33,054 bases of DNA from Selenomonadaceae bacterium (GTDB lineage Bacteria > Bacillota > Negativicutes > Selenomonadales > Selenomonadaceae), in contig JAFVEM010000064.1 in assembly GCA_017476005.1 (NCBI GenBank), positions 1 to 33,054 of the forward strand, written 5' to 3'. Position 1 is the stretch's first letter, and each line of letters starts with the position of its first letter. Made by a program: the position numbers and the translations under genes. The notes under the pieces are model-generated. The model saw only the letters and a list, made by a program, of their open reading frames with translations, did no database searches and was not told where the DNA came from. Shown piece by piece: positions 1-8,406 of this stretch.

Positions 1-1640
1 CGCCAAATCTCTTTTACCCCTTGCTCCGTTAGCTCGGCGATGTATTCTTTATCATCAATTTGCTTGAGAGCTTCCTCGGCGAGAGGCATGAGTTCCTCTT
101 CTGCGGTGATTCCCTTGGCGGCTTTTAGCTCTAGGATTACCCCGGGAGAGGCGTTATTCACCGGGAAGAAGGCGATATCGAACCGGCCGTAGCCCGACTC
201 CCGGTTGGATTTTACCCGGTAGTCGCCCTCCATTAAGACCGTTAGCTCCAGCATGAGGCCGTGGTAAAAACTTTCTCCATCGCCGGTGTCGTGGTAGCTG
301 ACCATGTCCCGAAGTACCCGGCGCAGGTATTTTTGAAAAGCCGCGGCGCGCCCCTCTGTCATAGCGTCCAGCATATTGTAGAGCAGGACTTCGCCGCCCC
401 GGCCGGTGAGGTGGGTTAAAATTTCTCGTTTGTAGGCTGATAAAACCTCCCGATTGGGAATTTTGAGTAGACACCAGTCGATAAAATTACGGTCTTGATA
501 TTGCTTCACGGACTTAAGATAGCCGGAAGTCATAAGCATCATGTAGAGGGCGTTGGGGTTTTCCTTTATTTCAGGATAAATTACCCCTTCATCTATCATG
601 GCTTTTACCGTTTGAAAATTCACCAAACCGGTAAGTTCTTCCCGGCGCTGCCCGTCAATTCTTTTGAGCAATTCATGGAGAATGACGTTGCCGGAGGTGT
701 TAAGCCAGTAAGGGGCAAAAGTGCAATTATTGTCAACGTATTTAATCACTGACCAAGGATTATATATTTCGGTTTCCCCAAAACGGTAGCCATCGTACCA
801 TTCTTTTAATTCCGTCATCTTGTTCCCTACGCCGTTATCCATGAGGAGCCTTTCCGCCTCCTGCGCCGTAAAGCCCAAGATCTCACTGTATTTATAAGAC
901 AGCACCGAGCAAACGTCTAAATTGTTCAGGTCGCTGAAGATACTTTCCTTCGATACCCTCGACACCCCGGTGAGGACAGCAAAATCTAGATAATCATTGG
1001 TCTTTAGGGCGGCACCCAAGAAACGCTTCATAAACAAGATACAGTCTTTATAATAGTCGTATTCCCAGGAAGCAATAATGGGGGCGTCGTATTCGTCTAG
1101 GAGGAGAATGGGCTTCTTGCCGTAGTACAAGTAGAGGTAACGGCAAAGGTCGGCTAGGGCGTTTTCCATGGTGGGGCGATCGGCGCTGTGGCTACGAATT
1201 TGCCGGAAAGTATTCTTATCCGTTTCATCCAAGGCCGCCGAATCCAATAGGAATAGATAATCCCGATAAAGTTTTGACAAACAAAGCGCCATCTTCGTCA
1301 TTTCCAAGTCAAAGCTATCTTGTTGCACCTCTTTGAGTGTCAAAAAAATCACCGGCCGGGAGCCTTGCTTTTGCATATACTCCTCCCCGGCCTTTTCTAT
1401 GTCTAACCCGGCGAAAAGAGCGCGATTCTCCTCCGCCTCCTCCAGCGTAAAAAAGTAACGGAGCATGGACAGCGTCAAGGTTTTCCCGAAACGCCGGGGG
1501 CGCGTGAGGAGGGTTACTTTGCTGTGGCCGTCCACAAGCTCTTTGATGAAGCGAGTCTTGTCCACAAAGTAATAGTTTTTTTCCCGAAGCTCCTTGAAAT
1601 TGTCCACGCCGATGGGCATGGTGAATTTAGGTCGCGGCAT
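1..1640 (-). CDS. AAA-ATPase-like protein with C-terminal PD-(D/E)XK nuclease-like domain (3' end outside window)
   Basis: The reading frame is open from an ATG at 1640 to the window edge (546 codons, no stop seen), with a good AAGGAGG site just upstream. The N-terminus has the layout of the AAA-ATPase-like family (PF09820 type): an opening MPRPKFTMPIGV, then a P-loop TRPRRFGKTLTLS (GKT at residues 52-54). A Walker B-like LLLDEYDAP follows near residue 180. The C-terminal part carries FDIAFFP...VILELKAAK (about residues 487-507), the D...ExK core of the PDDEXK_9/DUF1703 domain usual in this family. The biochemical role of the family is unsettled; members are often multicopy accessory genes and have been proposed to act on nucleic acid. 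It is divergent from ctsR and probably unrelated to it. Family call confident, function unknown. Confidence 0.88.
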   Translation of the reverse strand, partial: MPRPKFTMPIGVDNFKELREKNYYFVDKTRFIKELVDGHSKVTLLTRPRRFGKTLTLSMLRYFFTLEEAEENRALFAGLDIEKAGEEYMQKQGSRPVIFLTLKEVQQDSFDLEMTKMALCLSKLYRDYLFLLDSAALDETDKNTFRQIRSHSADRPTMENALADLCRYLYLYYGKKPILLLDEYDAPIIASWEYDYYKDCILFMKRFLGAALKTNDYLDFAVLTGVSRVSKESIFSDLNNLDVCSVLSYKYSEILGFTAQEAERLLMDNGVGNKMTELKEWYDGYRFGETEIYNPWSVIKYVDNNCTFAPYWLNTSGNVILHELLKRIDGQRREELTGLVNFQTVKAMIDEGVIYPEIKENPNALYMMLMTSGYLKSVKQYQDRNFIDWCLLKIPNREVLSAYKREILTHLTGRGGEVLLYNMLDAMTEGRAAAFQKYLRRVLRDMVSYHDTGDGESFYHGLMLELTVLMEGDYRVKSNRESGYGRFDIAFFPVNNASPGVILELKAAKGITAEEELMPLAEEALKQIDDKEYIAELTEQGVKEIW

Positions 1641-1822
1641 AGGGGGTTCCTCCTTCTAAAATTTGATTTCGCCCCCATTTTAGCACGACGGCTACCCAAA
1701 TGCATTATTTTCCCCACAAAAACGGCGGCGAGATATACTGTTTGTCTATTCACCAAAATTCGGTTCCTGTTGTTTCATATAGCCGTTAATCGTAGCGGCG
1801 ATGTACTTAGGCGAAAATTTCC

Positions 1823-1851
1823 TTGCAAAATGTCAAAATGTCAAATATAAT
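1823..1851 (+). promoter_or_regulatory. Sigma-A-type promoter of the ctsR operon
   Basis: The -35 is TTGCAA (1823-1828), then exactly 17 bp of spacer, then a perfect -10 TATAAT (1846-1851). This places the transcription start near 1858, about 55 nt before the ctsR start codon. It is the only strong promoter between the divergent ATPase gene and ctsR. Confidence 0.75.
1830..1845 (+). promoter_or_regulatory. Tandem ATGTCAAA repeat in the ctsR promoter spacer, candidate CtsR operator
   Basis: Two perfect copies of ATGTCAAA (1830-1837 and 1838-1845) fill the spacer between -35 and -10. The established CtsR box is a direct repeat of GGTCAAA heptads with a 10-bp period. Here the core GTCAAA is present twice but with an 8-bp period and without the leading G. 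The position is ideal for autorepression, but the spacing is not the known one, so this is a candidate only. Confidence 0.45.
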
Positions 1852-1913
1852 TATGGCGAAAAAAAGAGGAAAAAGGCCGTTTAAGGCGAAGGTGAAGTAA
1901 GAAGGTGATTAGT

Positions 1914-2366
1914 ATGAGGAACATTGCCGACCTCATCGAAGAATACATTCTACGGCAACTGGCCGCCCAGCAAGATGGCAAGGTGGAACTCAGGCGCACG
2001 GATATCGCCGACGAGATTTCCTGCGCCCCTTCCCAGATAAGTTATGTGCTCTCCACGCGTTTCACCCAAGACAAAGGCTTTGTGGTGGAGTCGCGACGCG
2101 GCCTCGGCGGCTATATTCGCATTGTACAAGTACCCCTTAACAATTTGGTTTATCAGGATATGCTGGAGAAAATCACCGCCGAAACGGAATTTTCCGAGGT
2201 GCAATCCATGGTGCGCTACCTCCTGCAACATCAAATGATAACCAGCCGAGAAGCGGCTCTCATGATGCAAGTGATAAACTCCGCCTACGAATCCCCCACT
2301 ATGCCCCCTGCCGAACGAACTCGTCTGATAAAAACCATGTTACTCACCCTAGAGAATTTTTCTTAA
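1914..2366 (+). CDS. ctsR: CtsR, transcriptional repressor of class III heat-shock genes
   Basis: This is a 150-residue repressor of stress genes, the usual length. The start chosen is ATG 1914, giving MRNIADLIEEYI like other CtsR proteins, with GAAGGTGA as binding site. An in-frame GTG at 1905 would use up that site. The N-terminal winged helix is clear: RRTDIADEISCAPSQISYV is the helix-turn-helix, and SRRGLGGYIRI is the glycine-rich beta-wing that reads the DNA minor groove. The C-terminal half (SREAALMMQVINSAY and after) is the dimerisation and McsB/ClpC-responsive domain. It is the first gene of a four-gene operon with mcsA, mcsB and clpC, and is probably autoregulated. Confidence 0.95.
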   Translation: MRNIADLIEEYILRQLAAQQDGKVELRRTDIADEISCAPSQISYVLSTRFTQDKGFVVESRRGLGGYIRIVQVPLNNLVYQDMLEKITAETEFSEVQSMVRYLLQHQMITSREAALMMQVINSAYESPTMPPAERTRLIKTMLLTLENFS

Positions 2367-2387
2367 AGAAAGAAGGTAAAGACTCTC

Positions 2388-2921
2388 ATGCTTTGCGATG
2401 ATTGCGGCCAAAACGAGGCTCAGGTACACATTGTGCAAATAGGTCCCGACGGTCGCCTCGAAAAAAATCTCTGCGAGAACTGCGCCAAAGAGTACGGCGG
2501 CAATATATATGCCCCCCAAAACGAAGGGGTGTCCCTAAACGATTTTTTGAAAGGAGTCTTTGGGGGCGCCAACGCGGTGCGCAGCCAAGATCCAACGGCT
2601 TGCCCTAACTGCGGTATGCGTTATCAGGATTTTCAAGCCACGGGCAAAATCGGTTGCGCCGTGTGCTACACTACTTTTCGTTCTGAGTTGGAGCCGCTAC
2701 TTAGGCGCATTCACGGCTCCAGCCCTCACAGCGGCAAAATACCTCGGCGTACCGGCGGCGTCATGGCCACCAAGCAAAAAATCACCATCCTGCGAAGAAA
2801 TCTGGATAAGGCCGTAGCCCAAGAAGAATACGAAAAAGCTGCCCAATACCGCGATAAAATTCGTGAACTGGAACAACTATTAGCCCAAGGGGAAGGAGGC
2901 GCCGCCGGTGGAAATGAATGA
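2388..2921 (+). CDS. mcsA: McsA, zinc-finger activator of the McsB arginine kinase
   Basis: The 177-residue protein has two zinc-binding units built from CxxC pairs: CDDC...CENC near residues 3-30 and CPNC...CAVC near residues 64-92. A C-terminal UVR motif follows (about 126-168, with QEEYEKAAQYRDKIRELE), the helical hairpin shared with UvrB and ClpC that mediates contact with ClpC. In Bacillus McsA activates McsB and helps deliver CtsR and damaged proteins to ClpC-ClpP. The gene lies 21 bp after ctsR, with AGAAGG upstream of ATG 2388, and its 3' end overlaps mcsB by 14 bp. All zinc ligands expected for the family are present. Confidence 0.93.
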   Translation: MLCDDCGQNEAQVHIVQIGPDGRLEKNLCENCAKEYGGNIYAPQNEGVSLNDFLKGVFGGANAVRSQDPTACPNCGMRYQDFQATGKIGCAVCYTTFRSELEPLLRRIHGSSPHSGKIPRRTGGVMATKQKITILRRNLDKAVAQEEYEKAAQYRDKIRELEQLLAQGEGGAAGGNE

Positions 2922-3996
2922 TATTTTTCGTACCCCCACGCTACCGGGGTTTAGCCCTACCGGAAAAGACGGGGACGTGGTACTGGTGAGCTTCGTGCGG
3001 CTGGCGCGAAATTTCCGCCAGCTTCCCTTCCCCGGCCGCGCCGGATTCCAGCAACTGCAAGCAGTGGCCAGCATGGCCGCGTCCCTCCAAGGGGATTTGG
3101 AAAACGCCTTTGGCGAATCCTTTGACCTAATTGATATGAACGCCATCACCCCTTTGGAACGGGAGGTACTCGCGGAAAAACATCTGGTTAGCCAAAGTTT
3201 CCTCCAAAACCCCCAATATCGCTTGGTGCTGGTTAGTCAAGATCGGCGCATCTCCGTTATGGTCAACGAAGACGACCACCTGCGCATTCAAGGACAAGCT
3301 CCGGGACTAGATTTAAACACCCCGTTGGAGGCGGTCTCCAAAGTAGATGATACCGTGGAAAGCCGACAAGACATGGCCTTTGACGAGGATTTTGGCTATT
3401 TGACGGCTTGCCCCACGAATTTAGGCACGGGGCTTAGAGCATCCGTCCTCCTACATCTCCCGGGACTGGTTTACACCCGGAACATGAACAACATTATCAA
3501 TATTTCCCCCCAACTTGGGCTGGCGGTGCGCGGACTTTACGGCGACGACCGGGAAGTGGTGGGCAATATTTTCATCATGTCCAACCAACTCACCCTAGGT
3601 TTTTCGGAAAAGGAAATCATCGACAATCTCAAAAGCGCCGTGACGGAAATTATTGCCCACGAACGACGGGCGCGGAAAGCTATCGAGCTTTACCGCAAGG
3701 ACAGACTGGCGGACGATGTCTGGCGAGCTTACGGCATTTTGCGCTACGCACGCTACCTGTCCCAAAAGGAAGCATTGGAACTGATCAGCAAGGTGCGGCT
3801 GGGCATGGATATGCACCTCATTGACGAAGTGGATGAAAAATGTTACGACGGCCTCCTTATCGGGGGACGCACCAGTTTTCTCCAAAATGCGGCCGGCAGC
3901 GACAATATGTCCGGAGCGGAAGTCGATAAGCTCAGAGCCGACATGGTACGCCGCATCCTCATGGCCTATCGCGCCGAAGGGAGGACGGGAGCATGA
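2908..3996 (+). CDS. mcsB: McsB, protein-arginine kinase (with unusual active-site substitutions)
   Basis: The 362-residue protein belongs to the phosphagen-kinase fold. In Bacillus McsB phosphorylates arginines on CtsR and misfolded proteins, marking them for ClpC-ClpP. I chose GTG 2908 because GGAAGGAGG ends 8 nt upstream; ATG 2914 in the same frame is possible. Conserved family blocks are clear: CPTNLGTGLRASV, with the catalytic-loop cysteine and a phosphate-binding arginine, VRGLYGD and SNQLTLGFSE. Two positions differ from the family norm. The usual SSRIRLARN reads VSFVRLARN, with F29 replacing the first arginine. NEEDH reads NEDDH, with D122 replacing the second glutamate. In arginine kinase these positions bind nucleotide phosphate and substrate guanidinium. 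It overlaps clpC by ATGA. Confidence 0.93.
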   Translation: MEMNDIFRTPTLPGFSPTGKDGDVVLVSFVRLARNFRQLPFPGRAGFQQLQAVASMAASLQGDLENAFGESFDLIDMNAITPLEREVLAEKHLVSQSFLQNPQYRLVLVSQDRRISVMVNEDDHLRIQGQAPGLDLNTPLEAVSKVDDTVESRQDMAFDEDFGYLTACPTNLGTGLRASVLLHLPGLVYTRNMNNIINISPQLGLAVRGLYGDDREVVGNIFIMSNQLTLGFSEKEIIDNLKSAVTEIIAHERRARKAIELYRKDRLADDVWRAYGILRYARYLSQKEALELISKVRLGMDMHLIDEVDEKCYDGLLIGGRTSFLQNAAGSDNMSGAEVDKLRADMVRRILMAYRAEGRTGA

Positions 3997-6488
3997 GCCT
4001 CCAGTATCGCTTTACCAATCGCGCCCTGAAATCCGTGGAATTTGCCAAGGTGTTGGCGCAAAATATGCAAGCCGAATACATTGGCACGGAGCATTTATTG
4101 CTGGGCATAGCTTACGACCAAGGGGGCGTGGCCGCTCGGGCTTTGGCGGAAATGGGTATCGACTTCCCCACCTTGCAAATGGAAGTCATGCAAATGGAAG
4201 GGGAAGAAACGGATAGCTCCAATCCCTACTACACCCCACTGGCCAAACAAGTCATGGAGCAAACCTTGGAGGCGGCCGGTTCCCTAGGGCATAACTACAT
4301 CGGCACGGAACATATTTTGCTGGGACTTTTGAACGTGCAGGACTGCGCCGCCATGCGAGTGCTGAACAATTTAGGCGTGGAGGCATCTCTACTAAGACAA
4401 ACGGTGCTGAACCTCTTGGGGAGCCTTGAGCAATTCCCCGGCCAGCCCGGCCGCGCCAGCAAAAAATCCAATACCCCCCTCCTCGACAAATACGGGCGCA
4501 ATCTAAACGCCATGGCCGGCAACGAAGAAATGGATCCCGTCATCGGCCGCACCAAGGAAATTCAACGGGTTATTCAAATCCTTTCTCGGCGCACCAAGAA
4601 CAATCCAATTCTCATCGGCGAACCGGGAGTGGGGAAAACGGCCATCGCCGAAGGACTGGCGCAACGCATCGTCCAAGGGGATGTCCCCATGACTCTCCGG
4701 GAAAAACGGGTTTTCTCCCTCTCCATGGCTTCCATGGTGGCCGGCGCCAAGTACCGTGGGGAATTTGAAGAGCGGCTCAAAGGTACCATGGAGGAAATTA
4801 TTCGCGCCAAAAATATTATCCTCTTCATCGATGAAATCCATACCTTAGTGGGAGCCGGCGCCGCCGAAGGAGCTTTAGATGCGGCCAACATCATGAAACC
4901 GGCGCTGTCTCGGGGCGAGGTGCAGGTTATCGGCGCCACCACTTTGGACGAGTACAAGAAACATCTGGAGAAGGATGCGGCTCTTTCCCGGCGTTTCCAG
5001 ACCATTATGGTGGAGGAACCCACCGTGGATGACGCTATGGAAATTCTGCGCGGCATCAAGGATAAATACGAGAGTTTTCACCGCGCCCAAATCGATGACG
5101 AAGCGGTGAGCGCCGCCGTGAAACTTTCCCATCGTTACATTTCCGACCGTTTCCTGCCGGATAAGGCCATCGACCTCATGGACGAAGCGGCCTCCAAGGT
5201 ACGCATGAGCGAGGCATTGCAGCCGGAGGAAATGAAAGCGCTGGAGGAGCAGGAAAAGCACCTAAACAGCGAAAAGGAAGCGGCCATCGCTGCCCAAGAA
5301 TACGAGCGAGCGGCCTACTATCGCGACGAGGCTCGCCGGGTTAAGGCCAAACTGACGGCGGCCAGAAAACAACTGGCCAGAAAAGAAAACACCCCCATCA
5401 CCGTCACCGCCGACGATATTGCCGATGTGGTATCTCTTTGGACGGGCATCCCGGTACATCAAATCGCGGCGCAGGAATCGGAAAAACTGCTGAACCTAGA
5501 AAAAATTCTCCACGAGAGGGTTATCGGGCAAAACGAAGCCATCGCCGCCGTTGCTCAAGCGGTACGCCGCGCCAGAGCGGGACTTAGAGATCCCAAGCGT
5601 CCCATCGGGTCTTTCCTCTTTTTAGGGCCTACCGGCGTGGGAAAAACCGAACTGGCAAGGGCTCTCGCCACGGCTCTCTTTGACAGCGAAGAATCCATTG
5701 TGCGTTTTGATATGTCCGAGTACATGGAAAAATATTCCGTGTCGCGGATGGTAGGGGCGCCTCCCGGTTATGTAGGCTATGAAGAAGGGGGACAATTGAC
5801 GGACGCAGTGCGTCGCCACCCCTATTCCATCATTCTCCTAGACGAGATAGAAAAGGCTCATCCCGATGTGTTTAACCTGCTCCTGCAAGTTTTGGAGGAC
5901 GGTAGGCTTACCGACGGTCACGGTCGTACCGTTGATTTCCGCAATACGGTTATCATTATGACCTCCAACGCCGGTGCCAGCCACCTGCGTTCCGAATCCA
6001 CCGCCATGGGATTTGCCGTGGGGGATAACAGCCCGGAGGGAGAATACGAACGGGCGAAAAAAAGGGTGCTGGAGGAAGTAAAGCGCCTCTTTAAGCCGGA
6101 GTTTTTGAACCGGGTAGATGAACAGCTGGTCTTCCATGCTTTGGGCAAGGAGGAACTGAGGGAGATAGTGGAAATTCTGCTGAAAGACGTGCGTAAGCGT
6201 CTGGGGGAAAAGAATATCGACCTTGCCGTGTCCGACGCCGCCAAAGATTTATTGGTAGGCAAGGGGACTGATTTCAAATACGGCGCCAGACCCTTAAAAC
6301 GCGCCATCCAAAAGATGGTGGAGGACGAAATGGCCGCCGGACTCCTTGCCGGCGAATTTGCCGCCGGCGATACCATCGAAGTATCCGCCGCAGATGGCGG
6401 CGAAGGTAGCGACGGCAAAACTGCGGCCAAACTCACCTTCAGCAAACGCGAGGCGACAGTCAATGAACCGGCAACGGCGGAGGCGTGA
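3993..6488 (+). CDS. clpC: ClpC, AAA+ unfoldase of the ClpCP protease
   Basis: The 831-residue protein is a complete class I Clp ATPase. Two Clp-N repeats occupy residues 1 to about 145 (each with YIGTEHxLLG). AAA1 has Walker A GEPGVGKT at 209-216, a KYRGEFEER pore loop and Walker [10 protein letters not shown] near 276. A UVR-type middle coiled coil lies around 415-455 ([16 protein letters not shown]). AAA2 has GPTGVGKTE near 546, the [11 protein letters not shown] pore loop and [11 protein letters not shown] near 613. AMGF near 670 fits the ClpP-binding tripeptide loop. It unfolds substrates into ClpP in the cytoplasm. Translation is coupled to mcsB through the ATGA overlap, and a strong terminator follows, ending the operon. 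clpP is not in the window. Confidence 0.97.
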   Translation: MSLQYRFTNRALKSVEFAKVLAQNMQAEYIGTEHLLLGIAYDQGGVAARALAEMGIDFPTLQMEVMQMEGEETDSSNPYYTPLAKQVMEQTLEAAGSLGHNYIGTEHILLGLLNVQDCAAMRVLNNLGVEASLLRQTVLNLLGSLEQFPGQPGRASKKSNTPLLDKYGRNLNAMAGNEEMDPVIGRTKEIQRVIQILSRRTKNNPILIGEPGVGKTAIAEGLAQRIVQGDVPMTLREKRVFSLSMASMVAGAKYRGEFEERLKGTMEEIIRAKNIILFIDEIHTLVGAGAAEGALDAANIMKPALSRGEVQVIGATTLDEYKKHLEKDAALSRRFQTIMVEEPTVDDAMEILRGIKDKYESFHRAQIDDEAVSAAVKLSHRYISDRFLPDKAIDLMDEAASKVRMSEALQPEEMKALEEQEKHLNSEKEAAIAAQEYERAAYYRDEARRVKAKLTAARKQLARKENTPITVTADDIADVVSLWTGIPVHQIAAQESEKLLNLEKILHERVIGQNEAIAAVAQAVRRARAGLRDPKRPIGSFLFLGPTGVGKTELARALATALFDSEESIVRFDMSEYMEKYSVSRMVGAPPGYVGYEEGGQLTDAVRRHPYSIILLDEIEKAHPDVFNLLLQVLEDGRLTDGHGRTVDFRNTVIIMTSNAGASHLRSESTAMGFAVGDNSPEGEYERAKKRVLEEVKRLFKPEFLNRVDEQLVFHALGKEELREIVEILLKDVRKRLGEKNIDLAVSDAAKDLLVGKGTDFKYGARPLKRAIQKMVEDEMAAGLLAGEFAAGDTIEVSAADGGEGSDGKTAAKLTFSKREATVNEPATAEA

Positions 6489-6610
6489 TTATTTGGCCGA
6501 GCCGCAAGCGCTTCGTCGCCTTGGCAATTTATGCCTAAACTTTTTTTGGGCTATGGTGTGGCTGGGGCGGTTTGCTATTAGGATGCTCGTGAAACTAAAA
6601 AAATAATAAA

Positions 6611-6660
6611 GGGGCTGTCGCACGAAGGAAAAAATTCTTCGTGTGACAGCCCCTCTTTTC
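6611..6660. terminator. Bidirectional intrinsic terminator between clpC and the PHP gene
   Basis: A 17-bp stem pairs GGGGCTGTCGCACGAAG (6611-6627) with CTTCGTGTGACAGCCCC (6637-6653), with a 9-nt loop. A TCTTTT run follows on the plus strand and TTTATTATTTTTTT on the minus strand, so it can stop both converging units. Confidence 0.88.
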
Positions 6661-6664
6661 GGCG

Positions 6665-7513
6665 TTATCCCAAAGGCACCGGCGTTCGTTCTCGCTGGCT
6701 AAAAGTAAGAGACTCTCTATAGCCACATTCCTTGGCGTACTCTATGGCCTCGGCGATGAAGCGACCGCAATCCTCCGGTTTATGGGCATCGGAAGAGGTG
6801 ATGATGGGCAGGTCGTACTTTTCGGCCAGTCGCAAAAAATCCGGGTAGGGGGAAATCTCGGCTATGGGGTAGCGATAACGGGTGCCGGTATTGACATCCA
6901 CCGCCATGTTGGCCTTTTTAAGCGCCTTGGCCACTCGCTCTAGGTAGGGTGTAACGTCAAAATCCGGTAAGTAGCGAAAGAGCCGGATATTAAAGGGATG
7001 ACCTAAAATATCATACAACCCGGAGGCGCAAAGATTTTCTACCTCTTCGGCGTACCATTCATAAATTTCTTCTAAGGGATGGCGCTCCCACTCGTCCTTT
7101 ATTTCCGCCGAATCATAAGCCCAGCCTTTAAGAAAATGCACCGAGCCGATGATGTAGTCAAATGAGTAGGCCGCGAGGATTTGCCGCACCTTGTCTTGGT
7201 CGCGGAAATTGCAGACTTCAATGCCGGTTTTAACGGCGTGTTTCGCCTTGAGTTTTGCCATGAAGGCAAAATACTCGTCTAAAGTATATTTGAACTTGTT
7301 CTTCTTCAGCCATTGACGCTGAAAAATCCCTACGGGGGAATCGTCCAAGATTAAATCCGCGTAGTACAGCTCCTGAAATTCCGGGAAGGTGTGGGAGTGT
7401 TCGCTGATGCCTAGTTCCTCGATTCCTCGCGCGGCGGCGGCATCAAAAAAACCTTGCGCCCAACTTTCAGCGTAAGAGCCGTACTCGAAGTGCATATGAT
7501 AATCCGTTTTCAA
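6665..7513 (-). CDS. PHP-domain phosphatase, histidinol-phosphatase-like
   Basis: The 282-residue metal-dependent phosphoesterase has the PHP signatures DYHMH at the N-terminus, SEHSH near residue 37 and SSDAH near the C-terminus; GSVHF and GHP motifs lie between. Histidinol-phosphatase (HisJ/HisK) is the best-known member, but no other his gene is nearby, so the substrate is uncertain. I chose TTG 7513 as start. AAGGAGG lies 10 nt upstream and the codon forms TTGA with the stop of the upstream HAD gene, a standard coupling junction. A longer form from ATG 7537 is open but has no binding site. A bidirectional terminator follows. Confidence 0.82.
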   Translation of the reverse strand: MKTDYHMHFEYGSYAESWAQGFFDAAAARGIEELGISEHSHTFPEFQELYYADLILDDSPVGIFQRQWLKKNKFKYTLDEYFAFMAKLKAKHAVKTGIEVCNFRDQDKVRQILAAYSFDYIIGSVHFLKGWAYDSAEIKDEWERHPLEEIYEWYAEEVENLCASGLYDILGHPFNIRLFRYLPDFDVTPYLERVAKALKKANMAVDVNTGTRYRYPIAEISPYPDFLRLAEKYDLPIITSSDAHKPEDCGRFIAEAIEYAKECGYRESLTFSQRERTPVPLG

Positions 7514-8334
7514 CGGCTCGTTACCTCCTTGCCGCATAGGCCTTGGGCAATTAAATCTTCGATGGCGTGAATAACTCCGTGTTCGGCGTTACTCTTGGCT
7601 TGGAAGCGCGCCAATTCCTTTATTTTCGGCAAAGCGTTGGCCATGGCAAAGCTATAATACACGGAACTCATCATTTCCGCGTCGTTCATGTAATCCCCGA
7701 AGGCGGCGCACTCCATGGGGGTGATGTGGAGTTTCCTTTGCACCTTTTGAATGGCCAAACCTTTGTTGATGCCGAAAGCCATCACATCTACCCAGTAATC
7801 ACTGGCTAGTACCACCTGCAAGGGGCCGGCAAAGGGTTGCACCTTGGGATAAATGCGCGCGGCGGCTTTTCCCTCGGGGTCAAAAAAAGAAATCTTAATC
7901 GGTTCGTCATCCACCGCGCGAAAATCTGTCACCGTGTTGGTTCGGGTAAAATATTTGTGCAACTCGTCCATAAAGGCCTGCTCGTCCTGCGTGTTCAGCA
8001 CATAGCCGTCCTTCAAACCGCAATAAACTCGCAACACACCCTCGTCATCGGCCACAGCGTCCAACACCTGATAAGCCAGCACTTTTCGCATGGGACTGGC
8101 CGAAATTATCTTGCCTTTATAACGCACCATGGTGCCGTTTTCGGCGACAAACATAAAATCGTTCTTATACTTGGGAAAACTTTCCAGCAGGGAATAATAC
8201 TGCCGCCCACTGGCGGGGGCGAACATGACGCCTCTGGCCTTGAGTTTTGCTATCACTTCGTCGAACCCCGGGGGCAGCATTCCCTTATCGTCTAAAAGCG
8301 TCCCGTCCATATCGGACATAATTAGTTTTATCAT
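7510..8334 (-). CDS. Cof-type HAD-IIB sugar-phosphatase-like hydrolase
   Basis: The 274-residue protein has the four HAD motifs of the Cof subfamily. These are DMDGTLL (nucleophile D8, acid D10), PASGRQ for motif II, a lysine region near KGLAIQKV and GDYMNDAEMM for motif IV. An alpha/beta cap lies between motifs II and III, typical of phosphatases acting on sugar phosphates or flavin/pyridoxal precursors. The start is ATG 8334, with AGGAGG six bases upstream; a GTG at 8361 is open but places the binding site inside the gene. It is the first gene of a two-gene unit with the PHP phosphatase (4-bp overlap), and diverges from threonine synthase. Confidence 0.85.
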   Translation of the reverse strand: MIKLIMSDMDGTLLDDKGMLPPGFDEVIAKLKARGVMFAPASGRQYYSLLESFPKYKNDFMFVAENGTMVRYKGKIISASPMRKVLAYQVLDAVADDEGVLRVYCGLKDGYVLNTQDEQAFMDELHKYFTRTNTVTDFRAVDDEPIKISFFDPEGKAAARIYPKVQPFAGPLQVVLASDYWVDVMAFGINKGLAIQKVQRKLHITPMECAAFGDYMNDAEMMSSVYYSFAMANALPKIKELARFQAKSNAEHGVIHAIEDLIAQGLCGKEVTSR

Positions 8335-8355
8335 AATGGCCTCCTGTGCTATAAT
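8328..8355 (+). promoter_or_regulatory. Possible promoter of threonine synthase
   Basis: TTATCA (8328-8333) is followed after 16 bp by a perfect TATAAT (8350-8355), giving a start near 8362 and a leader of about 45 nt. The -35 is weak and lies over the start of the divergent HAD gene. Confidence 0.45.
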
Positions 8356-8406
8356 GCTCACATACGCCTACTATAACATAAATTGGGGAGAAAAGAGGAG
8401 ATTTTT

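Noticed and set aside
6464-6606. Small frame after clpC encoding a hydrophobic C-terminus ([14 protein letters not shown]...)
   Set aside because: Its start lies inside the end of clpC without a ribosome binding site, and the hydrophobic part is short and interrupted by arginines.
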